From: Lachnospiraceae bacterium
GTDB taxonomy: Bacteria > Bacillota > Clostridia > Lachnospirales > Lachnospiraceae
Direction of reading: 5' to 3'
Length of the DNA stretch: 64,000 nucleotides
NCBI GenBank assembly: GCA_022766245.1
Contig: JALEPL010000014.1
Span: 1-64,000, forward strand
The position numbers were made by a program, and so were the translations under genes. The notes beneath the pieces are model-generated. The model ran no database searches, had not been told where the DNA came from, and saw nothing but the letters and a program-made list of their open reading frames with translations. Positions 1-8,498 of this stretch are shown here, piece after piece (position 1 is the first letter of the stretch; each line of letters begins with the position of its first letter).

Positions 1-34
1 ATATTTTTGGGAGGATCATGAGGAGAATAAAAAG

Positions 35-1213
35 ATGATAACAGAAGAACAGAAGCTGTATTTGAAGATTCTTCGGGGAGCCGTTCTTCGCCTTCCGGCC
101 TCTTATTTCGATGAGATAAACCCGGGGGATGAGGCGGTGAATCGAATGTTTCGTACAGCCTATGCCCAGTCTCAGGCAGAGCTCATCTATACCTGGTTTC
201 TGGAAGAGAAGATAGTGTTGCCGGAGAAACTGAAAGGACAGCTGCAGCTGTCATACGACCATGCCCTGCACAGGGAACTTCTTATGAATGCGGAGCGGGC
301 AAGGATTTTTGATTTTATGGATGAGCAGGGAATCTGGCACTGTCCGCTGAAGGGAATCCGGATTCAGCCTCTGTATCCGTCAGTAGGCACCCGATATGCG
401 TCGGACAATGATATTCTGGTGGATCCGGAGCACTGCCAGACGATCCGCAGATACATGGAAAAACGAGGATACAAGGCATTTCCTTCATCTGGAAAACATG
501 ACGGCTATTTAAAAAATCCATCGTATCATTTTGAGATGCATTGGAGGCTTATGGATGAGACGGAGGAAGAAGATGCAGCGGCTTCTTATCTGAACCGGAT
601 ATTTCCGAAGCTTCATAGGGTGGAGGATAATAAATTTTTGTATGAGATGACACCGGAGGATTTTTATCTGCATTTTCTGGCTCATGCGGACCATCATTAT
701 CAGGGCGGCGGAACCGGTATCCGGTATATCACAGACACATACTTTTACCTGAAAGAATACGGAAAGGACATGGATTGGGAGAAGCTTAGAGAGCTTCTGA
801 ATCAGCTGGGTCTCTCTAGATTTGAAGAGAGGATCCGGACTCTTTCGGATAAACTTTTTGCAGGCGAAACTCCGGTATTTGATTTTTCGGAAGAAGAGAA
901 GGAATTTCTGTCCTATATGTTCCGGTCCGGTTCCCATGGAAGTGAGCAGATAAGTGCTGAGAACAGCATCCGTAAGTTTAACTATCGGGCACGAAAGGGA
1001 ATTGGGCGAAAGGCAGAATATATCGCCCGGAGAGTGGTTCCGGATCGATGGTGGTGGAAAACAAATTATCCATTTTTGTATAAATACAAGATATTGATTC
1101 CTTTCTTTGTAGTTTTCCGCCTTGTGAGAGGTACATTCCGCTCCACTTTTGCAAGAGAGGAACTCAGACAGCTTCTTTTCCGGGGAAAGGAACCATATGA
1201 GAGAGATTCGTAA
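35..1213 (+). CDS. Nucleotidyltransferase-fold family protein (NTP_transf_5-like)
   Basis: A 392-residue cytoplasmic protein that resembles the uncharacterised nucleotidyltransferase family often found beside peptide- or glycan-export ABC transporters. Visible hallmarks are an LKG motif near residue 105, a YP..R..DND-ILVD acidic motif at about 115-130 (the DxD-like metal site of the polymerase-beta fold) and FEMHWRL near 166-172. The start is well placed, with an AGGAG-type ribosome binding site just upstream. It overlaps the following ABC transporter by 17 bp, so the two are translationally coupled. Substrate unknown. The upstream partner genes lie outside the window. The fold call is fairly sure, the function is not. 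Confidence 0.75.
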   Translation: MITEEQKLYLKILRGAVLRLPASYFDEINPGDEAVNRMFRTAYAQSQAELIYTWFLEEKIVLPEKLKGQLQLSYDHALHRELLMNAERARIFDFMDEQGIWHCPLKGIRIQPLYPSVGTRYASDNDILVDPEHCQTIRRYMEKRGYKAFPSSGKHDGYLKNPSYHFEMHWRLMDETEEEDAAASYLNRIFPKLHRVEDNKFLYEMTPEDFYLHFLAHADHHYQGGGTGIRYITDTYFYLKEYGKDMDWEKLRELLNQLGLSRFEERIRTLSDKLFAGETPVFDFSEEEKEFLSYMFRSGSHGSEQISAENSIRKFNYRARKGIGRKAEYIARRVVPDRWWWKTNYPFLYKYKILIPFFVVFRLVRGTFRSTFAREELRQLLFRGKEPYERDS

Positions 1214-2930
1214 AAAAATTGCAATTCTTTTAAACTCGGATCAGAAAAAGCATCTGCTTCTTCTGTTTTTTGCCATGCTGATGGGGGCTCTTTTGGAGAC
1301 CCTTAGTGTGACCCTGGTAGTTCCGATGATACAGGCAATCCTGGATCCGGAACTGGCAGAGAAAAACCGGTATGTAGGGGGCATCTGTGCAAAATTTCCC
1401 ATGGTCCGCAGGGATTCCTTTCTTGCTTTCTGCATCGGAGCCCTGATTCTGGTGTTTATAATTAAAAATCTGTATATGTTCTGGGAACAGAAGCTTTGTG
1501 CGGGATTTTCTTCCGATTGCAGCAGGCGCCTGAAAAACCGGATGACGGATTTTTATATGCATCGCTCCTATGAACATTTTCTGACAACCAATTCCAATGA
1601 TATCTTCCAGCTGATTGTGAATGATACATCTGCAGTTGTCTCTATTATCCAGGCGATTCTGACGATTCTGACGGAAAGTGTTATCGCCATATTTCTGGCA
1701 GCGGCTATCTTTTTTATCAATCCTTTCATGACAACCTGGGCCGTCTTTACTATGATGGTGGTGGTGGCAGTGATTCTGACCGTGATACGTCCCCGAACCG
1801 GTGAAATTGGAAATCAGGTGATTCAACACAATATCCGCAGAAACAGCTGGCTTGTACAGGGATTAAGAGGCATTAAGGAGATAAAAACACTCCGGACCGA
1901 AGATTATATCGTGGATCATATCGAACGGGAGGCGGAGATGATCTCCCGTCTGGAATGCCGGAATGCAGTGTATGCTTCGATTCCGCGGATGTTTGTGGAA
2001 ACCGTATGTATCTGTTCCATGCTTGGTTATCTGTATCTGCTGGTGATGTCGGGAGTGGAACTGGAACAGGTTCTGCCGGCAGTCAGTGCCTTTGCCATGG
2101 CAGCGGTCAAGCTGATGCCGGCGGCAGTCCGGATCTCGGCAGCCGTATCCTTGATTCACTATCGCAAAAAATCATTGGACCGGATTGTAGGAGCATTAGA
2201 AGATGCTTCCGATGAGAGGTGCCATGTATATGGAAGCATCCCATGCCGGACGGTGGAACATGAGATGGCGGATATGCTTTATATGAAGGATCTCAGTTAC
2301 CGTTATCCATCCGGCAGCAGGTGGATTCTGGAACATGCAAATGCAGCATTTCCCCTTGGGCAAATCACCTGCATCATCGGGGAGTCCGGCGTGGGAAAAA
2401 CAACACTGGCGGATCTTCTTCTGGGTCTTCTGACTCCGGATTCCGGAGAAATTTATGTAAATACAGAAGGAAAGAAGGAAATGAAAGTCGGTTATATTCC
2501 CCAGAATTCATTTATGCTGGATGATTCGATTAAGGGCAATATTGCCTTCGGCCTGGAGGATCAAAACATGGATGAGAAGAAGGTTATGGAATGTCTTCAG
2601 GCGGTTGGACTGGATTCCTTTATCAAAAGTCTTCCAGATGGACTGGATACGCCGATTGGGGAAGGCGGCATCCGGCTTTCCGGCGGTCAGAGGCAGCGGC
2701 TTGGGATTGCAAGGGCGATTTACCGGGATTGTGATTTCTTTATTCTGGATGAGCCGACAGCCGCACTGGATAAAGATACGGAATTTATCGTGCTGGACAC
2801 CATCAGGGAGATGGCAAAGAAAAGGACATTTCTGATTATTGCCCATAACATCTACACCATCGAGGCCTGTGATGTGGTGTATGAGGTGGCGGGCGGGACG
2901 CTTGTGCCTGTAAAGGAGAAAAAATGGTAA
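1197..2930 (+). CDS. ABC transporter, fused permease and ATPase
   Basis: A half-transporter of about 577 residues: an N-terminal six-helix exporter domain (hydrophobic runs from residue ~18 to ~320) followed by a nucleotide-binding domain. Walker A GESGVGKTT is at about 395-403, the signature LSGGQRQR at about 494, and Walker B FILDEPTAALD around 515-525. It should act as a homodimer exporting a lipid-linked, peptide or glycan substrate. I chose the ATG at 1197 because a GGAAAGGA site lies about 6 nt upstream; an ATG at 1149 is in frame but has no such site. It overlaps the neighbouring genes on both sides (17 and 7 bp), giving a tight three-gene unit with the nucleotidyltransferase-like protein and the GT2. 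Confidence 0.9.
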   Translation: MREIRKKIAILLNSDQKKHLLLLFFAMLMGALLETLSVTLVVPMIQAILDPELAEKNRYVGGICAKFPMVRRDSFLAFCIGALILVFIIKNLYMFWEQKLCAGFSSDCSRRLKNRMTDFYMHRSYEHFLTTNSNDIFQLIVNDTSAVVSIIQAILTILTESVIAIFLAAAIFFINPFMTTWAVFTMMVVVAVILTVIRPRTGEIGNQVIQHNIRRNSWLVQGLRGIKEIKTLRTEDYIVDHIEREAEMISRLECRNAVYASIPRMFVETVCICSMLGYLYLLVMSGVELEQVLPAVSAFAMAAVKLMPAAVRISAAVSLIHYRKKSLDRIVGALEDASDERCHVYGSIPCRTVEHEMADMLYMKDLSYRYPSGSRWILEHANAAFPLGQITCIIGESGVGKTTLADLLLGLLTPDSGEIYVNTEGKKEMKVGYIPQNSFMLDDSIKGNIAFGLEDQNMDEKKVMECLQAVGLDSFIKSLPDGLDTPIGEGGIRLSGGQRQRLGIARAIYRDCDFFILDEPTAALDKDTEFIVLDTIREMAKKRTFLIIAHNIYTIEACDVVYEVAGGTLVPVKEKKW

Positions 2931-3898
2931 AAGTTTCGGTTATTATACCTGTTTATAATGCGGAAAAGTATGTGAAGGATGCACTGGAGAGTGTAATGGC
3001 GCAGAGCCTTACGGAGATAGAAATATTGGCAGTCGATGATGGATCAACGGACCGAACCGGGGAAATCCTGGAGGATTACAGCCAAAAGGATGAGCGGATT
3101 CGGGTGATTCATAAAAAGAATACCGGATATGGGAATACTATGAATGTAGGAATGGATCATGCCCGCGGCAAATACCTGGCAGTTCTCGAATCGGATGACC
3201 GGATGCTTCCGGATATGCTGAAAAATCTCTATACGGTGGCTGAAACCTTGCAGACGGAACTTACCCGGGGGGATTTTATTCGCTTTTATGAAGAAGATGG
3301 CCGGAGAATAGATAAATATTGCCGTGCCTGCCTGAAAGGAATGTATTATAAAGTGTGGGACCCTCAGAAAGCAGAGCCGGCTGCCTTTCAAGGAGCTGTC
3401 ATGACCTGGTGTGGAATTGTAAGGCGTGATTTTATTGAAAAATGGCATATCCGCCACAATGAGACGCCAGGAGCATCCTATCAGGATAATGGTTTCTGGT
3501 TTCAGATGATATGCCGGGCCGGTAGGATTGTTTTTATAGATGAACCTGGGTATCTTTACCGGACGGATAATCCGGATTCATCGGTAAAACAGAGTGACAA
3601 TATATTTGGAATAAATGAAGAATATGCATTCATCTATAGTTTTCTGTTCACTCGTCCTGAACTTCATAAATTTTTGCCGGTCTACTGGTGGAAAAAATAT
3701 GAAAATGCGTTGTTTACGATTCGGCGGATTTTGCCGGAATACAGAAGCTTGTACGCAAGACATATGTATCAGGAATTTCAGACTGCACTGAATAAGGGAG
3801 AGCTTAACAAGGATTATTTCAGTAAGACATATTGGGATGAGGTGCAGGTTTTGCTGAAAGGACCGGAAGAATACTTGCAATATAAAGGCCTTTTGTGA
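2924..3898 (+). CDS. Glycosyltransferase family 2
   Basis: A 324-residue soluble GT-A glycosyltransferase. The N-terminus shows the usual beta strand VSVIIPVYNAEKYV followed by LAVDDGSTD (nucleotide binding), and the metal-binding SDD triad is at residues 90-92. No transmembrane helix is visible. It starts 7 bp inside the end of the ABC transporter gene and is the last gene of that operon; after it the sequence is disrupted by an insertion-sequence remnant. It probably adds one sugar in the cytoplasm during assembly of the substrate exported by the ABC protein (inference from context). Confidence 0.88.
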   Translation: MVKVSVIIPVYNAEKYVKDALESVMAQSLTEIEILAVDDGSTDRTGEILEDYSQKDERIRVIHKKNTGYGNTMNVGMDHARGKYLAVLESDDRMLPDMLKNLYTVAETLQTELTRGDFIRFYEEDGRRIDKYCRACLKGMYYKVWDPQKAEPAAFQGAVMTWCGIVRRDFIEKWHIRHNETPGASYQDNGFWFQMICRAGRIVFIDEPGYLYRTDNPDSSVKQSDNIFGINEEYAFIYSFLFTRPELHKFLPVYWWKKYENALFTIRRILPEYRSLYARHMYQEFQTALNKGELNKDYFSKTYWDEVQVLLKGPEEYLQYKGLL

Positions 3899-3917
3899 GC
3901 AGTAACAGGAAAAGTGA

Positions 3918-4232
3918 TTGATTTTTAAAGGTTCGGAATACAGGGAAAAAGTTCGCCAGAATACTCTTTATGTGATACGTCATAGTAGATTAGTACAGTT
4001 TGTTGAACCGCAGAATGGAGCAGATGAAGATTTTGTTAATGTAAAGTTTACTCTTAAAGAAGGGCAGTATGGTGTGTTCGCGCATGAATACAGACCTGGT
4101 TTTCTAAATGCGGCTAAAAAGGTGGATAATGGCTGCTCAATAACACATTTTTCGCATAAAATCCTTTTAAATACTGAGTTTTCTGCCCAAATAGATTATA
4201 ATAGAGTGCAAGGAAAACAGATATTTCTGTAA
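3918..4232 (+). other. Orphan reading frame, probably chimeric or spurious
   Basis: A 104-codon open frame with a TTG start and no convincing ribosome binding site. It resembles no family I know. Its last part runs into the hairpin leader of the adjacent IS1182-type fragment (4205-4246), so the C-terminal residues appear to be encoded by insertion-sequence DNA. The most economical reading is a scrap of a host gene interrupted by the element. It may not be expressed. Confidence 0.25.
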
Positions 4233-4830
4233 AAAAAGCTTGCACTTAGGAGAAAAACTCATGTATAAATTCGAACGATATCGTCAGCTTGGACTTGCAG
4301 ATTTCAATCAGCCGGTTGGATTAAAAATGAATCCGGAAAACCGCTGGGTTAAGAAGGCAGAAACCATTCCATGGGATGCCATCGAGGAAAAGTATGCCAG
4401 GCTTTTTCCAAGTAAAACTGGAATGCCGGCAAAACCTCTCAGGATGGCACTTGGCTCTTTATTGATTCAGAAACAGCTTGGTTTCTCTGATAGAGAACTG
4501 GTCCTGGAAATCATGGAGAATCCGTATTTCCAGTATTTCATCGGGCTGCCGGGATACCAGACGGAACCTCCCTTTGTACCATCGCTTCTTGTAGAGTTCC
4601 GCAAGCGTCTGACAGATGACATCCTTGGTGAAATCAACGAAATGATCATTGCATACAACACCCCGGATGATCCACCCCCGGGCGGCGGAAGCAACCCGGA
4701 TGCTGCAGAAACAGATACAGCCGAAAACAACGGAACGCTGACCGGATTGCAGTGGAAAGGGCCTTCGCTCTTGCAGATCCCTTTTGCGTTTATTTTCCGA
4801 TATCGTTTTTTCAAGGTACAGACAGCATAA
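4205..4830 (+). mobile_element. IS1182-family insertion sequence remnant with truncated transposase
   Basis: The transposase starts at ATG 4261 behind GGAGAAAA and begins MYKFERYRQLGL, followed by a domain typical of IS1182/IS5-group enzymes (..MALGSLLIQKQLGFSDRELV..ENPYFQYFIGLP..). Family members run to roughly 400-550 residues. Here the recognisable part stops near residue 160, just after an ENNGTL stretch, and an unrelated tail leads to a stop at 4830, so the DDE catalytic region is missing. A hairpin with AGTGCAAG/CTTGCACT arms (4205-4246) precedes the start codon, a common arrangement in insertion sequences that limits read-through translation. The element is dead. It lies exactly between the ABC-transporter operon and the amino-sugar module. 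Confidence 0.8.
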
Positions 4831-4961
4831 ATTTATGCTGATATTTATACAAAACAACAACGTGAGAAATTTAGCGTGTTGTTAAGCAAGCATTAAGTAG
4901 TGTTACGTTATTGCATATTAATTATATGGTTTTGCGAGGAAAAATGTGAAAGGACTAATAT

Positions 4962-5492
4962 ATGTGTGAATGTGGTGTTTATTTACGACCGATGACCATC
5001 GACGATACCGATGACATCGTCCGATGGAGAAATAAGGAAAGTGTAAGACAGTATTTTATTTATCAGGAAGAGTTCACCAGAGAGGGGCATCTGAAGTGGT
5101 TGGAGACGAAAGTGAAAACCGGTGAAGTAGTTCAGTTTATGATTGTAGAGAAAGCAGCAGACCGGGCCGTGGGTTCTGTTTTTCTGAGGGATATAGACAG
5201 AGCCCATCGTAAAGCGGAGTATGGAATATTTATCGGGGAAGATGATGCCAGGGGCAAAGGATATGGAAGTGCAGCTGCCGGACTGATGTTGGATTATGCA
5301 TTTCATGAATTGAAGCTTCATAGAGTGTATCTTCGGGCATTTGCCGACAATGAGCGGGCGATAGCCAGCTATCAAAAAGCGGGATTTCAAATAGAGGGTT
5401 TGCTGGTGGATGATGTTTATGTCAGGGATACGTTTCGGAACATTGTCTGGATGGCAGCAATAAACCCTGATGATACATATGAAAAGAGGTAG
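4962..5492 (+). CDS. GNAT N-acetyltransferase, probably acting on an amino sugar
   Basis: A 176-residue GNAT-fold enzyme of the RimJ/PseH type (Acetyltransf_3). Visible features are the N-terminal LRPMTIDDTDDIVRWRN segment, the central strand AEYGIFIGED, the acetyl-CoA pyrophosphate loop RGKGYG, and the C-terminal NERAIASYQKAGF motif. Relatives such as PseH and WecD acetylate the 4-amino group of nucleotide-linked 4-amino-4,6-dideoxy sugars. Here the WecE-like aminotransferase that would make such a substrate lies two genes downstream, so the same job is likely (inference). The gene is 8 bp from the polyprenyl-phosphate sugar transferase gene. It is the first intact gene after the broken insertion sequence. 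Confidence 0.82.
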   Translation: MCECGVYLRPMTIDDTDDIVRWRNKESVRQYFIYQEEFTREGHLKWLETKVKTGEVVQFMIVEKAADRAVGSVFLRDIDRAHRKAEYGIFIGEDDARGKGYGSAAAGLMLDYAFHELKLHRVYLRAFADNERAIASYQKAGFQIEGLLVDDVYVRDTFRNIVWMAAINPDDTYEKR

Positions 5493-5500
5493 ATTTACAA

Positions 5501-6436
5501 ATGATAATATCATACGTGATTCCCTGTTATAACTCGGAGAAGACCATAGAGACAGTTGTGAATGAAATCAAGGATAAAATGGCTGAGCTGAGCAGCTATG
5601 ATTACGAGATTGTTTTGGTAAATGACTGTTCTTCGGATGGAACCTTTTCTGTGATAAAGAAGATTTGTTCTGAAAATAATAATGTGATCGGAATCGACCA
5701 TGCAAAGAATTTTGGACAGCATGCCGCATTGATGGCAGGTTTTCACTATGTGACAGGGGATGTGATTGTATGTCTGGATGATGATGGGCAGACTCCTGCA
5801 AACGAAGTGGACAAGCTTTTAGAGAAAATAGAAGAAGGATATGACGCAGTCTATGCAGAGTATGACAACAAACGTCATTCTGCTTTTCGAAACTTTGGAA
5901 GCAACATCAATAAGAAAATGACTGAGATTATGCTGGGCAAACCGAAATCACTGTACGTTTCCAGCTATTTTGCGGTAAAACGGTTCGTGGTAGACGAAAT
6001 GCTGAAATATCAAAACGCATATCCCTATGTGATTGGTCTTGTGCTTCGTACCACAAAGAATATTTGTAATGTGAAGGTAAATCACAGAGAGCGTTTAGAA
6101 GGGGCGTCCGGTTACTCATTAAAGAAGCTGCTTGCACTTTGGATGAATGGTTTTACTTCTTTTTCGATTATCCCATTGAGATTTGCGACTTATAGTGGAT
6201 GCATTGCAGCGTTAATCGGGTTTGTATATGCCGTCTATACGATTATTCGAAAACTGGTTGATCCTACCCGGGTAATCGGATGGAGTTCGACGATTTCTAT
6301 CATGTTGATTCTGGGGGGGCTGATTCTGTTGGTTCTGGGAATGATTGGAGAGTATGTGGGACGAATCTATATCAGTATTAATAATTCCCCTCAATATGTG
6401 ATTCGAACCGTGATTCATTCGGAACGGGAATCGTAG
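5501..6436 (+). CDS. Polyprenyl-phosphate glycosyltransferase (GtrB/ArnC-like GT2)
   Basis: A 311-residue membrane-anchored GT2. The catalytic domain starts SYVIPCYNSEKTI, with LVNDCSSDGT for nucleotide binding and CLDDDGQ as the metal-binding triad. Two C-terminal membrane helices (about residues 225-250 and 262-287) are followed by the GEYVGRIY signature seen in ArnC, GtrB and DPM1-like enzymes. The family moves a sugar from a nucleotide donor to undecaprenyl phosphate on the inner membrane face. With a WecE-like aminotransferase and ArnE/ArnF-like proteins immediately downstream, the likely cargo is a 4-amino- or 4-acetamido-4,6-dideoxyhexose (inference). Confidence 0.88.
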   Translation: MIISYVIPCYNSEKTIETVVNEIKDKMAELSSYDYEIVLVNDCSSDGTFSVIKKICSENNNVIGIDHAKNFGQHAALMAGFHYVTGDVIVCLDDDGQTPANEVDKLLEKIEEGYDAVYAEYDNKRHSAFRNFGSNINKKMTEIMLGKPKSLYVSSYFAVKRFVVDEMLKYQNAYPYVIGLVLRTTKNICNVKVNHRERLEGASGYSLKKLLALWMNGFTSFSIIPLRFATYSGCIAALIGFVYAVYTIIRKLVDPTRVIGWSSTISIMLILGGLILLVLGMIGEYVGRIYISINNSPQYVIRTVIHSERES

Positions 6437-6584
6437 TCTGAAACCGTAGTCTGAATGGGAAAATTAATTTACAAATATTTATTATTGTGATACATTATAA
6501 GATGTTTGAGTGTACAGATACTTAAGAAAACATGCAGCCGTTTAGATATGGTGTGCATAGATATACGAGGAAAGAAGATAAAAA

Positions 6585-7721
6585 ATGAGTTGTGGGTATG
6601 ATTTTAACGTGCCGCCCTTTGTTGGTACGGAGATAAAATACATAAAGGATGCGATTGGGAAAAGAAAGATCTGCGGAGACGGAGAGTACACGAAGAAATG
6701 CAATGCCTGGTTAGAAAATAAAACAGGTGTGGCGAAGGCTCTCCTCACCACATCCTGCACCCATGCCACAGAGATGGCAGCTATGCTGTGTGATATTCAG
6801 CCGGGGGACGAGGTGATTATGCCGTCCTATACCTTTGTGTCTACAGCAGATGCGTTTGTTTTGCGTGGGGCGAAGGCAGTATTTGTGGATATTCGTCCGG
6901 ATACCATGAATATGGATGAGAAATTGATAGAGAATGCCATTACGAAGAAGACCAAGGCCATTGTTCCGGTTCATTATGCCGGCGTGTCCTGCGAGATGGA
7001 TACGATTATGGAAATCGCAAAGAGGCACCATCTGTATGTGGTGGAGGATGCAGCCCAGGGTATCATGAGCACATACAAGGGAAAAGCATTGGGATCGATT
7101 GGTGATTTTGGTTGCTATAGTTTCCATGAGACGAAGAACTACTCCATGGGAGAAGGGGGAGCACTCCTGATTCGTGATGAGAAATATATTGAAAATGCTG
7201 AGATTATCCGTGAAAAGGGAACTAATCGGAGCAAATTTTTTCGGGGACAGATTGATAAATATACCTGGGTGGAAGCAGGTTCTTCCTATCTTCCCAGTGA
7301 ATTAAATGCTGCGTATCTGTATGCACAGCTGGAAATGGCAGATGAGATCAATGAGAACAGAATGGCTTGCTGGAATCGTTACTATGAGTGTTTGAAGCCT
7401 CTTGCCGATGAGGGAAAGATAGATTTGCCGGTGATTCCGGAGGAATGTCAGCATAATGCCCATATGTTTTACATCAAGGCAAAGGATTTAGAAGAGAGAA
7501 CCCAGCTGCTTTCCTTTGTAAAATCAAAGAATATTGGATGTGTATTCCACTATATTCCGCTGCATACGGCACCAGCCGGACAGAAGTATGGAAGGTTTGC
7601 AGGGGAAGATCGATATACAACCAGAGAAAGTGAACGATTAGCCAGACTTCCCATGTACTATGAACTTACAACCGATGACGTGGAAGAGATTTGCGATGTG
7701 ATAAAAGAATTTTACAGGTAG
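6585..7721 (+). CDS. wecE: dTDP-4-dehydro-6-deoxyhexose aminotransferase, WecE/RffA-like
   Basis: A 378-residue PLP enzyme of the DegT/DnrJ/EryC1 class. It matches WecE closely by eye along its whole length: N-terminal NVPPFVGTE and GDGEYTKKC, PGDEVIMPSYTFVSTADAFV, RPDTMNMDE, VPVHYAGVSCEMD and SFHETKNYSMGEGGA, where Lys184 should carry PLP. The C-terminus has FHYIPLHTAPAG and EDRYTTRESERLARLP. WecE makes dTDP-4-amino-4,6-dideoxygalactose from dTDP-4-dehydro-6-deoxyglucose. The RmlA/RmlB-type enzymes supplying the substrate are not in the window. The start ATG follows GAGGAAAGAAG. Downstream genes for Arn-like flippase subunits begin 8 bp after the stop. Confidence 0.88.
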   Translation: MSCGYDFNVPPFVGTEIKYIKDAIGKRKICGDGEYTKKCNAWLENKTGVAKALLTTSCTHATEMAAMLCDIQPGDEVIMPSYTFVSTADAFVLRGAKAVFVDIRPDTMNMDEKLIENAITKKTKAIVPVHYAGVSCEMDTIMEIAKRHHLYVVEDAAQGIMSTYKGKALGSIGDFGCYSFHETKNYSMGEGGALLIRDEKYIENAEIIREKGTNRSKFFRGQIDKYTWVEAGSSYLPSELNAAYLYAQLEMADEINENRMACWNRYYECLKPLADEGKIDLPVIPEECQHNAHMFYIKAKDLEERTQLLSFVKSKNIGCVFHYIPLHTAPAGQKYGRFAGEDRYTTRESERLARLPMYYELTTDDVEEICDVIKEFYR

Positions 7722-7729
7722 AAAGCGAC

Positions 7730-8113
7730 ATGAAAAAGGGTAATTTAAAGATTTTGTTTTTGTTACACATTATGCTGATGATTTACTCTATGAGTAGCAT
7801 CTGCAGTAAAAAGGCAGCAGGCACAGAGTTCCTAAGCTTGGAATTCTGCCTGTATTATGGTGCTATTATAGCGCTTCTGGGATTTTATGCCATTGGCTGG
7901 CAGCAGATTATAAAGAGACTTCCTTTGACAACCGCCTTTGCAAACAAGGCGGTTACTGTCGTTTGGGGCATTATTTGGGGAGCACTGTTTTTCAGTGAGC
8001 CCATTACTGTGGGAAAAGTCGTGGGCGCAATCCTTGTGGTTGCAGGAGTGGTGCTTTATGCATATGCAGACGCAGAGGATAAGTCCGGTGAGGAGGGAAA
8101 TGCCAATGGATAA
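7730..8113 (+). CDS. Small multidrug-resistance-fold protein, ArnE/ArnF-like flippase subunit 1
   Basis: A 127-residue, four-helix membrane protein of the EamA/EmrE superfamily. Hydrophobic segments lie near residues 5-25, 33-55, 63-85 and 92-112, and the C-terminal LVVAGVVLYAYA helix is typical. I place the start at ATG 7730; an upstream in-frame TTG would lie inside the aminotransferase gene. It overlaps the next gene, which encodes a second protein of the same kind, by 8 bp. That mirrors the ArnE-ArnF pair which flips undecaprenyl-phosphate-aminoarabinose in Gram-negatives. The linked GtrB/ArnC-like enzyme and aminotransferase support a polyprenyl-phosphate-amino-sugar flippase here (inference). 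Confidence 0.75.
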   Translation: MKKGNLKILFLLHIMLMIYSMSSICSKKAAGTEFLSLEFCLYYGAIIALLGFYAIGWQQIIKRLPLTTAFANKAVTVVWGIIWGALFFSEPITVGKVVGAILVVAGVVLYAYADAEDKSGEEGNANG

Positions 8114-8459
8114 AACAGAATTGCTCTATGCCCTTGTCTTACTGGTAGGAGTCTTTGTCAGTGCAGTCTCACAGGTGATGTTGAAAAAGGCAGCATTAAG
8201 GACATATGCTTCTCCAATCAAAGAATATTTGAATCCATTGGTTATTACGGCTTATGTGCTGTTTGTGGGGACGACATTTTTTTCGATTCTGGCATATAAG
8301 GGTATTCCTCTTTCTTTGGGACCGGTGTTGGAGGCTACTAGCTATATTTATGTGACGGTGTTTGGTGTGAAGATTTTTGGTGAGAAGGTGGGGAAGAAGA
8401 AGCTGATTGCTTTGGGACTAATTATTGCAGGGATTGTTGTATATTCGATGCTGGGGTGA
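8106..8459 (+). CDS. Small multidrug-resistance-fold protein, ArnE/ArnF-like flippase subunit 2
   Basis: A 117-residue, four-helix EmrE-like membrane protein beginning MDKTELLYALVLLVG. The start is ATG 8106, preceded by GAGGAGGGAAA. The frame is open further upstream, but that part would read through the first subunit in another frame and looks like a shadow. Features include VSQVMLKKAAL in the first helix region, LGPVLEATSYIYV and the terminal LIIAGIVVYSML helix. It should pair with the preceding subunit as a heterodimer for flipping a polyprenyl-phosphate sugar outwards. The two share the fold but little obvious sequence. Confidence 0.75.
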   Translation: MDKTELLYALVLLVGVFVSAVSQVMLKKAALRTYASPIKEYLNPLVITAYVLFVGTTFFSILAYKGIPLSLGPVLEATSYIYVTVFGVKIFGEKVGKKKLIALGLIIAGIVVYSMLG

Positions 8460-8498
8460 TTTTCTTGCGCTCAAGGGATGAGTCAGGGAGAGGATGGA

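Noticed and set aside
4860-4910. Terminator-like AACAAC/GTTGTT fold after the IS remnant
   Set aside because: Weak stem and no T-run.
8478-8498. Alternative upstream start (ATG 8478) of the LtaS-like gene
   Set aside because: ATG 8499 has GGAGAGGA at a normal distance and starts a typical MIQKKKIAIG membrane anchor; the extra seven residues add nothing recognisable.
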